A DNA stretch of 64,000 nucleotides from Nissolia schottii (Eukaryota > Streptophyta > Magnoliopsida > Fabales > Fabaceae). The stretch is from NCBI GenBank assembly GCA_003254905.1, contig QANU01000796.1:421577-485576 (forward strand), in the 5' to 3' direction. Below the pieces are notes generated by a model. The model ran no database searches and was not told the DNA's origin. It was given only the letters and a program-made list of their open reading frames with translations. Made by a program: the position numbers and the translations under genes. This document shows, piece after piece, positions 25,620 to 36,030 of the stretch; positions within the stretch are counted from its first letter, which is position 1, and the number at the start of each line of letters is the position of its first letter.

Positions 25620-28600
25620 CATTAATCCAAATCGCCGCAACAGTCTATTAACTTCTTAACTGAAACTGCCTTGGTCAACATGTCAGACCAGTTATTATCT
25701 GTATGAATCTTCTCTAGCTGCAACTCACCATCCTCCAAAGCATTTCGTATTCAATGATAACGATAATCAATGTGTTTGTTCAAGAATGAAATGTAGGATT
25801 CTTAGCTAGGTGGATTGCACTTTGGTTGAAGAACATATCTTTCTTGGTCATGGCCCAATTCATGTAAGAGGTTTTTCATATATTTTATCTCTTTGCTAGC
25901 TTCAGATGCGGCAATGTACTCTACCTCAGTTGTTGATAGAGCAATCCATCTTTGTAACTTGGATTGCCAAGATACAGCTCCCTTAGATACCCTGATATGG
26001 ATTTTTGGAATCTTCATCTCCAGCTATGTCTGCATCTGTGTATCCTACCAACACAGGATCTTCATTACCAAAACATAAACATCTTTTGGTAGTTACCCTC
26101 AAATATATCAATATCCATTTCATTGCATTCCAGTGCTCTTTGCCAGAATTAGACAAGAACCGACTCACAATACCAACTGTATGGGCAATATCTGGTCTTC
26201 TGCAAATCATGGCGTACATTAGGCTCCCTACCACAGAAGAATAAGGCACTATGCTCATTTCTTTCCTTTCTTCTTTACTAGTCAGAAATTGCATTGTGCT
26301 TAGCTTGAAATGTTCAACAAGTGGAACACTAATAGGTTTTGCCTTATCCATGTTGAATCTCTTGAGAACTTTCTCAATGTACTTCTCTTGTGATAGCCAT
26401 ATCAACTTCTTGGAACAATCTATGATCACCTTCATCCTAAGGATTTGCTTTGTAGGACCTAAGTCTTTCATGGCAAAAGACTTGCTTAAAGCGTTCTTCA
26501 AACCAACAGTCTCGGATTTATCTTGTCCAACGATCAACATATCATCAACATATAATAGTAGGATTATAAAGTTTCCATCTTCATACCTCTTGATGAACAC
26601 ACAATGGTCACCGGTTGTCTTGAAATTGTGCATGGTCATGAAGGATTCAAACTTCTTGTACCATTGTCTGGGTTCTTGCTTCAGACCGTACAAACTCTTC
26701 TTCAGACGATACACTAAGTGTTCTTTGCCTGGTTCTTCATAGCCTTCTGGCTACTCCGTATAAATTTCTTTTTTGATGTCTCCATGTGTAAAAGCCGTTT
26801 TGACATCAAATTGTGCAACTTCTAAGTCTAGCTTAGCTGCTAGACCCAATGCTACTCTTATGGAAGAATACTTTACCACTGGTGAGAATATCTTATCAAA
26901 ATCAACTCCTTTCTTCTGATTGCATCCTTTCACAATAATCCGAGCTTTGTACCTTGGCCTCAAGGTTCCTTCTTCAGTTTTAAGCCTATACACCCATTTG
27001 TTTTTCAAGGCTTTTCTTCTTTTGGGTAACTCTACCAGATCATAAGTATGGTTCTCATGTAAAGAGTTCATCTCTTCTTCCATAGCTTTGATCTACTCTC
27101 CTTTCTCAATTGACTCCATAGCCTCTGAGAAGTTTCGAGTTTCACCATTGTCTGTCAAAGTAATATAATCTTCTTCAGGATACTTTGATGACGACTTTCT
27201 GCTTCTTCCGGAGCTCCTTAATTCAACTTGCATTTGTTGCTCTAATGTCTTAGGTTCTTGATGTATCTCTGGGTCTGGCATTATCTAATACTCATCTAGT
27301 GGTTGAATGATGCCTTCTTCTTGTACCATACTTCCTCTAGAATCTCTCCATCTAGAGGTCGTGAAGTTGTCAGGTTATAAGATCGACTGCAGTCTTTAAT
27401 GCTTTACCCCAGAAAGACTTGGGGAGGTTAGCATCTTTTAGCATGCATCTGATCTTTTTTTCAATTGTACGATTCATCATTTCAGCAACTCTATTCAGTA
27501 GAGGAATATTTGGTGGTGTCTTCACCAGTGCAATAGGTTTCAAAAAGACCACAGTATTGTCCACCATTGTCTGCTTTTAGACACTTAAGCTTTTTTTCAT
27601 TCTCTCGCTCCACTAGAGCATGGAATTCTTTGAATATTGACAATACCTGATCTTTAGTTTTCAGCAAGTACACGCATACTCTTCTCGAGTGATCATCAAT
27701 GAATGTGACAAAGTAATAGGCTTCACCAAGAGATATTTCAGATGGTGCACAGACATCTATATGCACAAGTTCAAGTACCTCCTGTCTCCTTGAAGGATTG
27801 TTTGGTCTCCAAAAACTAACCCTGCATTGTTTACCATAAATCCAATCAGGATTCCAAGATTTGACCTTTTATAACTGGCAAGTGGTTTTTGGCAAGCATC
27901 TGTAGTGCTCTCTCACCCATATGCCCCAATCGTCTGTGCCAAAGTTCTTTGGAGCTTGTAGCAATGTTTGCTTCTCCAGAACAAATTCTTCTTTGCATAA
28001 TGTATAAGGATCCTTCCTTTGAACCTCTAGCGATGACTAGGTTCCCTTTTGCTAGTTTCCACTTTCCAGCACCAAAGTGGCAAATATAATAAACATCGTC
28101 CAACTTACCTGTTGAGATAAGGTTGAAACGTATTTCTGGGGCATGTCTCACTTCCTTCCATACAAGCTTGTTTCCTGTGTCTGTTAGTAATACAATATTA
28201 CTAATACCTACAATATTGCTTGTAACATGGTTTCCCATTTTCACAGTACCAAAATCACCTTTCTTATAATTTGAAAAGAAATCTTCATGTGAACTTACAT
28301 GGAAAGAGGTACAGACTCAACAATACAAGAGTAATCACCATATGCAACATTTAAGTAATTGTCTTCTCCAATGAGAAAAACATCATCGTCTATAGCGACG
28401 ACTGTGGTTGGAGTACAACCCTTATTCTTGGGATCAACTAAGTCTGGATGGACAATTCAAGATTCTTGGTCTCTTTTCAAAAACCTACATTCAGATCTCT
28501 TATGTTCTTCTTTGCTACAATAATAGCATATTATTGTTCTTGTGCGAAATTGAGAACGACCTTTGGCTTTGCTTTTGCTTCTTCCACGGGATTCATTTCT

Positions 28601-28757
28601 CCCACGGATTTCACTTCTTCCTTATATCTCTATAACATTTGCTTCAGATTGAAAAGTTGTACTTCTTTCTTTACTTTTGGATCCTTCATTGTCTGAAATA
28701 GTGTCCATTGTATCCCAACTTTCAGACAACGAACTGAGTAGCAAAAGTGCTTGCAAC
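25620..28757 (-). pseudogene. Copia gag-pol relic, copy 1
   Basis: In element order: a CX2CX4HX4C zinc knuckle (CYYCSKEEHKRSEC, 28487-28528); a protease-to-GAG-pre-integrase stretch (27846-28244, LWHRRLGHMGERALQ); an integrase core (27370-27766, [18 protein letters not shown]); reverse transcriptase (27083-25983, with WVYRLKTEEG, VAQFDVKTAF and the catalytic LLYVDDML); RNase H (about 26010-25800, ALSTTEVEYIAASEA); and the pol C-terminus up to the polypurine tract. The reading frame is broken by several stops, and the integrase is shortened by two deletions. Catalytic motifs survive only as isolated pieces. Confidence 0.9.
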
Positions 28758-29105
28758 TGTGAAAACCTCCTCAACTTGAGAAGTAAAAACCCACGGGACC
28801 TAGTCAAGAAAATATCTCCAGTAGGATTACAATATTTGTTTCTTTCACACTATGAGGATAAGCCTTAATCTCACCAAACTAGGATGGAGTACATTTTCTT
28901 TCTAGCTTCTCACTAGGATTTCTAGTCTCACCATGTAGTAGATATCAATTCTCTCACGTACTCTCTATGTTGATCTCCAATTTTTTAGATTGAACTCCAT
29001 AGTCTTCAAGAATAAAGGAATAATTCCAAGCCTTTGGAATGACCATCATTGAATGTATTCAATGGATCATCTACCAAGATTCAGTGGTCATGGTCTTCCA
29101 TACAA
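28758..29105 (-). repeat. Truncated copia 5' LTR, copy 1
   Basis: The fragment starts inside the LTR (gag fused directly to it at 28757) and lacks an internal ~155 bp present in copy 2 (junction near 28976). The outer ~20 bp, including TGTTGGGAG, are also missing, in both this copy and copy 2, so that truncation predates the duplication. Confidence 0.75.
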
Positions 29106-29276
29106 TGCATCTTTGCAATATTCTTATATACACTTACATTTTATATCTTAAATTTCTACTTGGTCTATGGAATCCTAAACCACAAAAATTAGAAAAAGAA
29201 TTCGCAAATCACCTATCTCTATATAGAGATATTTCTTTTTATTTATTTATTTATTTCATGTGCAAATCACCACACC

Positions 29277-29444
29277 ATGGAGTTGTTTAAGTGTGCTCAC
29301 TGCTCGATCGATAACTTCCCCCAAAAGAAAATGCTCATGGAGCATACAGATTCATGCCACAAGGGACACAACCTCAAGTACCTTTGCAAGTTCTGCAGGA
29401 ACTCCATGCCCAACATTGCTGATTTTCAGATGCACAAAGCTGAG
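29277..29444 (+). pseudogene. C2H2-like zinc-finger exon relic
   Basis: An ATG-initiated 56-codon exon ends at a plausible GAG|GTCTCT donor. It encodes MELFKCAHCSIDNFPQ... with Cys6, Cys9, His23, His28 and then Cys37, Cys40, His53, the spacing of one complete and one unfinished zinc finger. It lies just outside the copia LTR and recurs at 45587-45737. I do not recognise the protein. The following exons seem represented by pieces inside the tandem units (ELLEPEPEPLHLNHE before a GTGATAATG donor; IPSTQVNQDSRGQLSFSP after TTTATAG). It may once have been a host gene; in its present state a functional transcript is unlikely but not excluded. Confidence 0.5.
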
Positions 29445-29506
29445 GTCTCTATATTTTATTCCTTTCCTTCTTGTTCATTTTTTCTTTTTTTGTTTTTTTA
29501 TCTCAT

Positions 29507-32231
29507 GGATCATCTTATTTAAGTGTGAAGGGAGAGTTCTGGCCGAAGTTGTGATATAAGCCAGGTTCAAATTGGAGAAAAAGAAAGTTTGGGCCAAACA
29601 ATTTCTGCAGAGGGAGAACACGAGAGGCCCAAACTGGCAGGTTAAAAGGCCAAGCAGCTGGAACGATTATTTGCATGAGGGAATAGATCAGGGAAGGAAT
29701 GGAAGCGCAACAACACCATAGTCTTTCTCTCAAGAAGCTGCTAGGAGTACGCCTTTCCATTCCTTTGCTATTGTATAAAACGTTTGCTAATGAGAAATGA
29801 TAGTCATTTAAGCATTTTCCCAAATATTTCCTGTGTCACTTGCATCAAGTTGGACTTCCTTCTACCGGAGCTGCTGGAGCCAGAGCCGGAGCCATTACAC
29901 CTCAACCATGAAGGTGATAATGATCTTCTTCCTTTCCTCTTTCCTCGTTACCGTTTCCTTCCTTTTATACCTCTTCCCTTTATTACTTTATTTCTTCATT
30001 GATTATTGTTTTTTTTTCAAAATTTCTATTTTGAACATTTTTTTTTAAAATTCTGTTGTCATTGTTCATTCTGTTAGCTAAACTTAAATGCTCTTTTTAA
30101 TGGCTGTTTATAGATCCCATCCACTCAAGTCAATCAAGATTCAAGAGGTCAATTATCATTTTCCCCATGAAGCTTATTTTAGCAATACCAACAATTTGAC
30201 TAATACACTAGTTCGGATTTTCCTTTTTTGCTGGATAAATTCCTAGCTACCTATACTCTTCTGATGTGACTTGAGCTTGACTAATTGCTTGAGTAATTGG
30301 CAGTGTTCGGATCATCTTATTTAAGTGTGAAGGGAGAGTTCTGGCCGAAGTTGTGATATAAGCCAGGTTCAAATTGGAGAAAAAGAAAGTTTGGGCCCAA
30401 CAATTTGTGCAGAGGTAGAACACGAGAGGCCCAAACTGGCAGGTTAAAAGGCCAAGCAGCTGGAACGATTATTTGCATGAGGGAATAGATAAGGGAAGGA
30501 ATGGAAGCGCAACAACACCATAGTCTTTCTCTCAAGAAGCTGCTAGTAGTACGCCTCTCCATTCCTTTGCTATTGTATAAAACGTTTGCTAATGAGAAAT
30601 GATAGTCATTCAAGCATTTTCCCAAATATTTCCTGTGTCACTTGCATCAAGTTGGACTTCCTTCTACCGGAGCTGCTGGAGCCAGAGCCGGAGCCATTAC
30701 ACCTCAACCATGAAGGTGATAATGATCTTCTTCCTTTCCTCTTTCCTCGTTACCGTTTCCTTCCTTTTATACCTCTTCCCCTTATTACTTTATTTCTTCA
30801 TTGATTATTGTTTTTTTTATCATAATTTCTATTTTGAACATTTTTTTTTAAAAAATTCTGTTGTCATTGTTCATTCTGTTAGCTAAACTGAAATGCTCTT
30901 TTTAATGGCTGTTTATAGATCCCATCCACTCAAGTCAATCAAGATTCAAGAGGTCAATTATCATTTTCCCCATGACGCTTATTTTAGCAATACCAACAAT
31001 TTGACTAATACACTAGTTCGGATTTTCCTTTTTTGCTGGATAAATTCCTAGCTACCTACACTCTTCTGATGTGACTTGAGCTTGACTAATTGCTTGAGTA
31101 ATTGGCAGTGTTCGGATCATCTTATTTAAGTGTGAAGGGAGAGTTCTGGCCGAAGTTGTGATATAAGCCAGGTTCAAATTGGAGAAAAAGAAAGTTTGGG
31201 CCCAACAATTTGTGCAGAGGGAGAACACGAGAGGCCCAAACTGGCAGGTTAAAAGGCCAAGCAGCTGGAACGATTATTTGCATGAGGGAATAGATCAGGG
31301 AAGGAATGGAAGCGCAACAACACCATAGTCTTTCTCTCAAGAAGCTGTTAGGAGTACGCCTCTCCATTCCTTTGCTATTGTATAAAACGTTTGCTAATGA
31401 GAAATGATAGTCATTCAAGCATTTTCCCAAATATTTCCTGTGTCACTTGCATCAAGTTGGACTTCCTTCTACCGCAGCTGCTGGAGCCAGAGCCGGAGCC
31501 ATTACACCTCAACCATGAAGGTGATAATGATCTTCTTCCTTTCCTCTTTCGTCGTTACCGTTTCCTTCCTTTTATACCTCTTCCCTTTATTACTTTATTT
31601 CTTCATTGATTATTGTTTTTTTATCATAATTTCTATTTTGAACATTTTTTTTTTAAATTCTGTTGTCATTGTTCATTCTGTTAGCTAAACTGAAATGCTC
31701 TTTTTAATGGCTGTTTATAGATCCCATCCACCCAAGTCAATCAAGATTCAAGAGGTCAACTATCATTTTCCCCATGACGCTTATTTTAGCAATACCAACA
31801 ATTTGACTAATACACTAGTTCGGATTTTCCTTTTTTGCTAGATAAATTCCTAGCTACCTATACTCTTCTGATGTGACTTGAGCTTGACTAATTGCTTGAG
31901 TCATTGGCAGTGTTCGGATCATCTTATTTAAGTGTGAAGGGAGAGTTCTGGCCGAAGTTGTGATATAAGCCAGGTTCAAATTGGAGAAAAAGAAAGTTTG
32001 GGCCCAACAATTTGTGCAGAGGGAGAACACGAGAGGCCCAAACTGGCAGGTTAAAAGGCCAAGCAGCTGAAACGATTATTTGCATGAGGGAATAGATCAG
32101 GGAAGGAATGGAAGCGCAACAACTCCATAGTCTTTCTCTCAAGAAGCTGTTAGGAGTACGCCTCTCCATTCCTTTGCTATTGTATAAAATGTTTGCTAAT
32201 GAGAAATGATAGTCATTCAAGCATTTTCTCA
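29507..32231 (+). repeat. Tandem array, ~803-bp unit, 3.4 copies
   Basis: Units start at GGATCATCTTATTTAAG: 29507, 30309, 31114 and 31917 (periods 802, 805 and 803). The last is truncated at about 32231, where repeat E begins. Units differ by only a few substitutions and T-run lengths, so amplification is recent or homogenised. Each unit contains exon-like fragments related to the upstream zinc-finger relic. Unit junctions read GGCAGTGTTC|GGATCATC. A single related unit at 45738-46500 continues past GGCAGTGTTC into different DNA, giving the pre-amplification arrangement. Confidence 0.9.
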
Positions 32232-32237
32232 AAAACT

Positions 32238-32873
32238 TGCTTGGACGTCGGAATGTCTTTTGCAAGTACCTCCAATGCCATCAAAGGCACCATCATGCAC
32301 CGTTGCATTCACCACCTTTAGGCTCTTGGAGCCAATCCGATGTCCAAATTATAACCAATATCTCGCTATTGTCAATTTATCGGTAACAACAATATTAAAA
32401 ACTTGATATTATTAATGCATAACAATTAACCATTAAGATAGTATAAAATTTTAGTTTTAGTATTTTATGATTCTCGTTGGGTTTAACCAAACCTAGATTT
32501 TTTGATGAGCCAAGAGTCTTGTGCTCGTCCTAATTTTTATTTAAGTAATAAGCAAACAAAATTTACACACTTCATTTTTTAGGATTTTTTTATTGGATAA
32601 AAATACCTAGCCCGGTGTTCACCTAACGAGTCTATTTGTATAGGTTAGAGGGTACATGACCCCACCTCAATTTAAATTTTGTGTGTATATATCCCAATAT
32701 CTTATTATGTTTTGTCCTTACGCTACAAAGGAGTCAATTCACTTTTCTATTCCTACTTTATCTATTGCTTCTTCGAATTTTTTTTAAATTTTTTTATCAA
32801 TAAGTTCTTTTTGTATTTCAACTAAACCACTGCTTGTAATTCCAAATAGACAAAATCATAAGTTATAACCTAC
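32238..32873. repeat. Dispersed repeat E, copy 2
   Basis: Direct-orientation copy of 16072-16722, beginning CTTGGACGTCGGAATGTC and ending where the two diverge after AACCTACC. It truncates the fourth tandem unit. Confidence 0.7.
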
Positions 32874-33029
32874 CTTGTTTCTCGCAATTGTCTTAACTCT
32901 TAAGGGTAATGGTGACGATGTTAAGTTTAAAGGTAAAAATGCAATTTAAGGTAGTTGTGTCTAGTTAAAATAAGTAGAACACTTATCATTTTCTCTTCTA
33001 TTTTTTTCCCACAAAGCTATCATGAATCA

Positions 33030-33190
33030 AATAAATGGCTCATTTGGGACCTTTAACTCGGCTTATTTAAAGCTTACCTCGATCGGCTTAACCCATTTAA
33101 TAAACAAGTTAGGTCAAGACTTTGAAAAAAGTTTTTATAGTTAAATAGGTCAAGTCATAGGTGATAAAAAAACCTATTTGGCCTAACAAA
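33030..33190. repeat. AGGTC/TAGGCC-type palindromic repeat
   Basis: Phrases such as TTAAATAGGTCAAG and CCTATTTGGCC recur in both orientations. Similar phrases occur at 60120-60700. They are probably fragments of a non-autonomous DNA transposon; ends not resolved. Confidence 0.35.
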
Positions 33191-33389
33191 CCAGCCTATT
33201 TATAAAAATATTTATTTTCATATTCTTAAATAATAATAAAAAATCCTATCATATAATAATATGACCTAATCACATTCAAAATCTTTTTGCTTATCATCTA
33301 TCTCACTCCTTTAGAAATAAGGTCAGATGTCGTTTTGCGCTCTTGCTCCGCCTAATTCTTGGGGTTGGATTCGGCGTTTTCGATGTACA

Positions 33390-33588
33390 ATAAAATGTTA
33401 TTAGTGTTCAACATCATATTGTAAACTCACCGATTTGTGGTAGATGTGATGATGCCGATGAGCCTATTATCCACTGTCTTCAGGATTGCTCTCGATCCTG
33501 TGAATTGTGGGAATGTTTTGGAGTTCTTCAATCCTTATTTGCTAGTATGAGTCACATTTCTTGGGGTCATAAAATCGCTATCTGGTAA
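33390..33588 (+). pseudogene. LINE ORF2 zf-RVT fragment
   Basis: A plus-strand open frame ending in TAA at 33588 encodes ICGRCDDADEPIIHCLQDC...CELWE. The C-x2-C-x8-H-x4-C arrangement and following Trp match the zf-RVT domain found at the C-terminus of plant LINE reverse transcriptases. Nothing of the reverse transcriptase itself is adjacent, so this is a short remnant interrupted by the next element. Confidence 0.65.
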
Positions 33589-33593
33589 AGACT

Positions 33594-34003
33594 GGACTCT
33601 TTATTGTTGCATCGTGTACGGAAGGATGGATTCTTCGATGGGGGGTTTGACTCCGAATTTTCTTGGTGGAATTTCTGGGTGGCGGAGGGAGTACCTGCAA
33701 GCCCTCTGACACCTAAGTAAGAGATTTGTGGTAGAAGAATCAAAGTATGTTCCGATCTCATACCTTGTTGAGGGGTCCTTTTTATACCTGGGGAGCGACC
33801 CATTAGTCCGTCAAGTGCGGCTGGCCGGTGCTGGATATCTTTCCTAGGCGCGAAATCTCTCCCTGAAATCAGAGATCTTTCCCTGGATCCGGATATCCCT
33901 CCCTGTACCCAGGATGGTAGCTTAGGCGATGGATTAGGCTTAAGGCCAGTGATCTACGGAGGCCCTTCGAGGCCCATCCAGGTCGTTGGGCTAGTTTGTA
34001 ACA
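33594..34003 (-). mobile_element. LTR-like GC-rich segment
   Basis: Read on the minus strand, it starts TGTTACAAACTAGCCC (right border 34003). It has a TATAAAAAGG box near 33780 and a TGTCAGAGGGCTTGCAGG phrase like those of gypsy-type LTRs. The left end and target duplications were not located. It could be a solo LTR or part of the element to its right; the two are in opposite orientation. Confidence 0.45.
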
Positions 34004-34860
34004 GGGCCCCTAACTCGAATTACGCAACCAAGGTGCGCGATGCGAGCTTTACTCCGTGGAGGTGTGCTCTCGCGCTTGCGTTCCTTACGCCGACGTGTTG
34101 GGCTTAGAGGTGGTGCCTTCATTGGTAGTCCCGTCACTTACCTTCGAGACTTCCATGGGCCAAGTATGAATGCGGATTCTTGAGCCTAATGCGCCTTGTT
34201 GAGGGATCATGTTCCATTGACTTCTTGTCGTTGCAGAGGGGAAAAAATGATCCTCTCGCATTATGCCATGTGTCTTCTTTGGTGGTTGTTTCGGTTCTCT
34301 AGGGATTGTTTCTTGAGGCGGTATGATGAGAAATTTTGGAAAGGGAAATGGAAAGGGCGCGGGAATGGTTCCCTTTCACCCTTCCCCTCTATAAGGCCAT
34401 CCATTTCGTTTTGTAGTGTTTTGGGATTATCTTGCTCACATTTTCTTCTTCTTCCCGTTTTGTTTTTTTCTCTTTTTTCTTCTCTAGCTGCTGCAACGTG
34501 CTTTGGGGTATTCTTCTCTTATGCTTTTTCATACAGGTAATGTTCTATATTTATCTTCTTATTTTTTTATTTCTTGATATTTCTATTTTTTTTAAACGTT
34601 TGCCCTTCCTTTTTGTCTTCTTCCCTCATCCTTCTCTTTAGTTTTTGAATTGGTTACTTTTTTGGTTTAAGGATCGAGGGGATGAAAGCAATGGGGGCTT
34701 TTTTCCTGAGCTAGTAATTTTGATTTTAGAGAGAGAGGATTGTGAGTTGATTTTTCTGTTGGTTTTATCCATATTTTGTGGCTTTCTTTTTTCAGTTGGG
34801 CTTCTTTATTTCGGTAATTTAAAGGTACAAAAAGTCCTTCTAGGAACTAAGCGTTTTGTG

Positions 34861-35723
34861 GCCTCTCTCTAGGTCCCATGAACGAGCAGCGTACTACTGG
34901 TGGATAGACTCGGAAGAGCTTAGCATTCCTTTCATCATAAGATCCCATCACATAGGTGACCTACAACACGCCTTGGAATTGACCGGGGGGGCTGAAGATA
35001 ATGAGTGTAGGTTAGAGGCTGCCTTCGTGGATAAACGTGTTTGTATGCTCCGTCTCAAGGATACCTCTCATTTCATGTGGATGTATAAGGTTTTCTTTAT
35101 CAGGATGGGGATTTGACTTCCTTTCTCCGCATTCGACAGGTGGATAATGACAGTCTATGAGTTTGGCCCAACACAGCTCTACCCAAACAGTTGGGCCCTA
35201 ATCCGCGAATTTCAAGTCATGTGCAGCATTTTTGGCATTGATCCTTATTCCCAGACATTTTTGTCAATGTTTAGCTTAACAAATCCCTTGGGTAGAGGCA
35301 TCCTCGACATGCAGGAGAGATACAAGAGTTGGCATACCTTTAAGGGTGTTTCCAGTACTTGGATTTTCACCCTATGGGAAGATTCCTACCAAGAGTTTAA
35401 GTGGAAATACTTAGGTTTTTACTATTCCGGGGAAGGTAGAATTTTGGGAAGGTGACTGAGACATAGTGGTTGCCCCCTATTATTGGAATTGTTGTGTCCA
35501 TTATGAGACGCCAGGAGAGCTTTCCGTGGAAGAAACTCTGCAACACGAACTCTTTGTTGCTTTGGTTGAGGATGAGCCTCTTAACCTTCGGGACCTCGTG
35601 GAGGGTCCACTGAAGGATTCGTGGAATCGCCTTGGTAGTTTTCTTTCATGGTTTCACGTTGGTCTTGGACTTGTTTTCTTCGTATTACCTGTTTTTATTT
35701 GGTCATGCTCCGCGGTTTTCTGA
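34861..35723 (+). pseudogene. 'Putative gypsy type transposon' frame, broken
   Basis: A plus-strand frame encodes LPFSAFDRWIMTVYEFGPTQ, then LYPNSWALIREFQVMCSIFG, IDPYSQTFLSMF and WHTFKGVSSTWIFTL. This is characteristic of the plant domain annotated 'putative gypsy type transposon' (Transposase_28 family), a gag-like or accessory frame of large retroelements. An in-frame TGA at 35114-35116 sits where related proteins usually continue, and another stop plus a +1 shift at 35453-35466 separate a third piece (VEETLQHELFVALVEDEPLN). Upstream (34380-34540) is a pyrimidine-rich, leader-like stretch with a CTATAAGG box. It is a non-functional fragment. Confidence 0.65.
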
Positions 35724-35734
35724 TATGGTTTTAT

Positions 35735-35756
35735 ACACACACACACACACACACAT
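35735..35756. repeat. (AC)n microsatellite
   Basis: About ten uninterrupted AC units are seen directly. Confidence 0.9.
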
Positions 35757-35906
35757 TCTTAAGATATTCGCTTGAGTAGCAATATGGTAGCAACAAGCAA
35801 GTTGAGTGAGCTTCAGTGCCGTATCAACACAGAAGCCATCAAGTAGGCTTGTGGGCTTCATACCGGCGAGGCTTCAGCTGGGGGGCGTGAAGGAGATTGG
35901 GTGTCA

Positions 35907-36030
35907 GGAATATTTTGCAAGAATATTAAGCACTATTTTATATTAAAAAATCAGTCTAACAAACAAGAAATGAGTTCAAAAATAAAAAATGAGTTTAATT
36001 GTTATGTATAAACTGTCATTCAATCAAATA
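35907..36030. repeat. Fragment of repeat A, copy 3
   Basis: Matches 14080-14200 and 40565-40680 (AATATTAA(G/A)CACTATTTTA ... TTTAATTGTTATGTA). Only ~120 bp remain. Confidence 0.7.

Larger units (their letters stand above)
25023..29105 (-). mobile_element. Decayed Ty1/copia retrotransposon, copy 1
   Basis: This minus-strand element has a 3' LTR at 25023-25587 and the remnant of a 5' LTR at 28758-29105. The interior runs in the copia order: gag zinc knuckle, protease region, GAG-pre-integrase, integrase, reverse transcriptase, RNase H. Compared with copy 2 (42316-45415) it has lost ~300 bp at about 27300, 17-18 bp at 27535, and ~540 bp at 28757. The last loss removed most of gag, the primer-binding site and the start of the 5' LTR. 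Stops and frameshifts throughout make it inactive. Confidence 0.9.

Noticed and set aside
30599-30886. Hydrophobic frame (…VIMIFFLSSFLVTVSFLL…) conserved in each tandem unit
   Set aside because: It lies in a T/C-rich tract after a donor-like site; hydrophobicity follows from the pyrimidine-rich composition, and conservation from recent duplication.
29507-32231. 5S rDNA or satellite interpretation of the tandem array
   Set aside because: Unit sequence shows no 5S gene features, only about 3.4 units exist, and the flanks identify it as a local duplication of unique sequence.
29515-32265. Repeated ~102-residue minus-strand frames (MGKCLNDYHFSLANVLYN...)
   Set aside because: They recur only because the 803-bp unit is tandemly repeated; no domain, and the exon-like signals in the unit are on the plus strand.
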